Below are positions 5,082 to 7,755 of a stretch of DNA of 7,755 nucleotides, one piece after another. Position numbers and translations under genes: made by a program. The first letter of the stretch is position 1; every line of letters starts with the position of its first letter. The stretch covers positions 1 to 7,755 of the forward strand of contig JBBQSF010000135.1 of assembly GCA_038214085.1 (NCBI GenBank), read 5' to 3'. The notes beneath the pieces are model-generated. The model saw only the letters and a list, made by a program, of their open reading frames with translations. It was not told where the DNA came from and ran no database searches. This DNA is from JBBQSF01 sp038214085. Lineage in GTDB: Bacteria; Bacteroidota; Bacteroidia; Bacteroidales; CG2-30-32-10.

Positions 5082-7755
5082 CTATTTCGATTTATCAGGA
5101 TAATCAGGTACTTCAGGCAATTTTGTATTAAATGTTTTCAATTCTTCCAATATCGTTTTTATTGCCATGTTCAGTTGTTCATCTTCTCCTGCATATTCTT
5201 TGGCAGGGTCGTTTTCTACTTCAATGTCAGGATCTACGCCGTATCCCTCAATTATCCAGCCTTTGCCTTCGCTGCTATAGTGAGAAAATTCAGGTTTGTT
5301 CATGAAGCCGCCATCCATCAAAGGCAAGGTGCCGCGTATACCCACAACACCACCCCAAGTGCGTTTTCCAATAAGTTTTCCTATTCCAAGTTTCTTGAAT
5401 TTGTATGGAAACAAATCACCATCAGATGCGGAATAATTGTCTATCAAACATACTTTTGGTCCATAAATAAATCCGTCGGGACTTTTTACTGGGCTGTTGT
5501 TTCGTGAAACTTTCATCAGAACAAGCTGCCGCGTAAGGCGTTCAATAATCATAGGCGAAACATTTCCTCCGCCATTGCCACGGTCATCAATTATCAGCGC
5601 TTTTTTATCAGTTTGCGGATAATAGTGTTTTACAAATTCATTCAAACCTTCGGCACTCATATCAGGGATGTGGAGGTATCCAACTTCTCCGTTGGTTGCA
5701 TCAGAAACTTTTTTAATATTTTCCTGTACCCATTTATAATAATACAATTCCGATTCGTCAGCAATAGGAACTACAATAACTTTGCGGCTTCCGCTAACAG
5801 AAGCAGTTTTGTTCACAGTAAGTTCCACCTGAATTCCGGCAGTATTTAAAAGCAACTCGTAAATATCTTTTACTGATTTTACTGATTTACCATTAACAGC
5901 GAGAATGTATTCGCCTTCCGAAACATCAACTCCTACCTCGGTTAGCGGCGATCGTGCTTGGTCTGTCCAGTTTTCGCCTTTAAGTATTTCAGCTATTTTA
6001 TAATATCCAGATGCTTCTTTGGTAAGAACGGCTCCCAGCAAACCTGTTTTAACTTTGGTTAATGCAGGAGTGTCGCCACCACCAACATAAGCATGACCCA
6101 CATTCAGTTCGCCGATCATTTCACCAATCAAATAAGTGAGGTCTGCTCTGTGATTCACATAAGGAAGCATTACTGCATATTTTTCTTTCATGGCTTTCCA
6201 ATCCACTTTTTGCATTGCGGGATCATAAAAAAAATCGCGCATCTGCCGCCAGCATTCATCAAAAATTTCTTTCCATTCGGCTTTTTGATCAACCCACATT
6301 TTCATGTTTGAAAGATCCACTGTTTCTTTTAAATCGGCACTGCCTTTCGGTAAGTCAATTATGCTATAGTTTCCGGCATTGTAGACGAGCATTTTTTTAA
6401 GGTTCGCACTTATATCATATTGCATATACGATCCGATTTTTGTTTCCTTTTTTTCTTTTAAATCAAAAACCATTAATCCTGCTTTCCCATCCAGACTGTT
6501 TTTTACATAATAAACAGATTCGTTTATCACATGAATATTATAGTAGGATGCTGCATCAATTGGAAGCACCACAATTCTATCGCTTATACCTGCAGTATCA
6601 ATTTTAATGGCATTTGTTTTTGCCTCAACATTTTCAGTGATTTCTTTTTTTATTTTTTCATTTTTTTTATCGGAATCCGTAACCGGCTTAACTTCTGGTT
6701 CAATTTTCACTTCATCATTTTCAGGTTTAAGTGGGGATGGTGTGTCCTTGGCTAAGGTTACGAAATATATTTTGGTCATGTCCTTATAAATGCTGTTCCA
6801 TTCGGTCCAGCTGTAGGTAGGCTTGAAATCACGATCGGACGTGAAGAAAAGGAATTTCCCATCGCTGCTGAATGTCGGAGAATTTGAATCGTACCAAGTG
6901 CTTGTAACTTTGCATTTTTTCTGAGAACTGAGTTCGTAAATATAAACCACATTGAAAGTGTTTTTTTCCTGACGTGAAAATGCGATCCATTTGCTGTCGG
7001 GTGACCAGGAATAGGACGGATATTCTCCTAGAGAATCCTGATCAATCTGTGTAACTTTTTTGCTTTCAATATCTACATATTGCAAACGATCTTTTTTATC
7101 GGACCACATAATTTTTTTTGAATCGGGCGACCAAACAATATCGTATTTATAAGTGTCTGCATTTTTTGTGATTTGTAATGGCGTTGTATTTCCTTCCTGA
7201 TCAATAGTGTAAATTTCATCTTCGCCAGTCATGTCCGAAATAAACGCAATTAATTTACCATCAGGCGACCATGCCACATTTCTGTCGTGGGCAGATGATG
7301 TTTGAGTGAGGTTGCGTGTAATACCTGATTTTGCAGGAACAGAGAATATGTCGCCACGGGCATCAAAACCTAACCTTTTACCATCGGGCGAAAGCGAATA
7401 ACTATTGATATATTTACTGGCATCTTTCAATTCATTTCTTCCGGAAACCATATCATCAGAAATGATAATGGAAATTTTTTCTGCTTTTTGTGTTTTAAGA
7501 TCAAAAACATAAATAAAACCAGCATTTTCAAATACAATAGCATCATCACCCAGTGAAGGAAATTTTATGTCGTATTTAGTAAAAGCAGTGAGTTTTTTTG
7601 TTTCTTTTGTAGCGATATCATAACAGAAAAGATTCATGGTATGGTCGCGGTCCGAAATAAAATATATTTTATCGCCAACCCACATTGGCATAATATCCTG
7701 CGATTTGTTATTTGTGATATTCTCAGTTTTCTTGGTTTTAAAATCATAAATCCAA
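5082..7755 (-). CDS. Tricorn-like protease, S41 family; 5'-partial
   Basis: The frame stays open through 7755 (upstream codons read WIYDFKTKKTENITNNKSQDI before the Met at 7691), so the start is outside the window; 890 residues are visible. Complete relatives are about 1,050-1,100 residues, so the signal peptide, if present, and the first propeller blades are missing. Numbering from that Met: PD40/WD40-like blades to about 310 (LSPDGKRLGFD, WSPDGKLIAFISD, WSPDSKKIMWSD, WSPDSKWIAFSR); an acidic and lysine-rich linker, 314-365; a second propeller-like part to about 450; the tricorn core with GELNVGHAYVGGGD (527-540, H533); a PDZ domain, about 548-630; and an S41 catalytic domain, about 640-850, with DDRGNGGGNVSP (702-713), NYSASDGD (752-759, likely nucleophile S756 and D757), GKRTWGGVVGI and IIEGYGVDPDIEVEND (E815 probably the third catalytic acid). 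Archaeal tricorn cleaves proteasome-derived peptides; this bacterial form is probably exported and degrades peptides in the envelope. Confidence 0.95.
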   Translation of the reverse strand, partial: WIYDFKTKKTENITNNKSQDIMPMWVGDKIYFISDRDHTMNLFCYDIATKETKKLTAFTKYDIKFPSLGDDAIVFENAGFIYVFDLKTQKAEKISIIISDDMVSGRNELKDASKYINSYSLSPDGKRLGFDARGDIFSVPAKSGITRNLTQTSSAHDRNVAWSPDGKLIAFISDMTGEDEIYTIDQEGNTTPLQITKNADTYKYDIVWSPDSKKIMWSDKKDRLQYVDIESKKVTQIDQDSLGEYPSYSWSPDSKWIAFSRQEKNTFNVVYIYELSSQKKCKVTSTWYDSNSPTFSSDGKFLFFTSDRDFKPTYSWTEWNSIYKDMTKIYFVTLAKDTPSPLKPENDEVKIEPEVKPVTDSDKKNEKIKKEITENVEAKTNAIKIDTAGISDRIVVLPIDAASYYNIHVINESVYYVKNSLDGKAGLMVFDLKEKKETKIGSYMQYDISANLKKMLVYNAGNYSIIDLPKGSADLKETVDLSNMKMWVDQKAEWKEIFDECWRQMRDFFYDPAMQKVDWKAMKEKYAVMLPYVNHRADLTYLIGEMIGELNVGHAYVGGGDTPALTKVKTGLLGAVLTKEASGYYKIAEILKGENWTDQARSPLTEVGVDVSEGEYILAVNGKSVKSVKDIYELLLNTAGIQVELTVNKTASVSGSRKVIVVPIADESELYYYKWVQENIKKVSDATNGEVGYLHIPDMSAEGLNEFVKHYYPQTDKKALIIDDRGNGGGNVSPMIIERLTRQLVLMKVSRNNSPVKSPDGFIYGPKVCLIDNYSASDGDLFPYKFKKLGIGKLIGKRTWGGVVGIRGTLPLMDGGFMNKPEFSHYSSEGKGWIIEGYGVDPDIEVENDPAKEYAGEDEQLNMAIKTILEELKTFNTKLPEVPDYPDKSK

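Noticed and set aside
5082..7691. Met at 7691 as the start of the tricorn-like gene
   Set aside because: Codons continue open to 7755 and encode typical propeller sequence (WIYDFKTKK), so the gene is cut by the window edge.
1..7755. Mobile elements, tRNA/rRNA genes or a novel gene system
   Set aside because: I saw no transposase, terminal repeats, tRNA-like fold or CRISPR spacing, and the recognised genes are ordinary chromosomal genes.

Overview
The window is AT-rich DNA that looks like a chromosomal segment from a Bacteroidetes (Bacteroidota) bacterium. The evidence is a HtpG with Bacteroidetes-style sequence (NAVDA in the N-box, GGNSYFGEMPD near the C-terminus), a bacterial tricorn-type protease, A-rich translation-initiation regions without strong Shine-Dalgarno sites, and a TTTG-N20-TAnnTTTG promoter of the Bacteroidetes sigma-A type. 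I cannot assign a genus.

Layout. (1) Positions 1-798, plus strand: the 3' part of a UbiA-family membrane prenyltransferase, best matched to heme O synthase (CyoE/CtaB). Its start lies before the window. (2) It converges on a minus-strand cluster and overlaps it by 25 bp at the 3' ends. Read in transcription order, the cluster is htpG (Hsp90 chaperone, 4082-2190), a short cytoplasmic TPM-domain protein (2190-1741, joined to htpG by a TAATG stop/start overlap) and a secreted eight-repeat TPR protein (1694-774). (3) A 292-bp gap upstream of htpG lacks a recognisable TAnnTTTG promoter. It has an unusual concentration of TGNCA elements, including one match close to the sigma-54 -24/-12 consensus and an adjacent dyad. 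(4) 4836-4375, minus: a small exported protein of unknown function with a well-formed promoter of its own. (5) A 245-bp gap with no gene. (6) 7755-5082, minus: most of a large tricorn-like protease (PD40/beta-propeller region, acidic/lysine-rich linker, tricorn core, PDZ, S41 catalytic domain). Its start lies beyond the window.

Functionally this is largely a housekeeping and protein-quality neighbourhood: a cytosolic Hsp90 probably co-transcribed with a TPM protein, next to a probably exported protease for peptide turnover. The heme O synthase serves the respiratory oxidase and is not evidently linked to the others. I see no new defence, mobile or biosynthetic system. The most interesting element is the regulatory region upstream of htpG.
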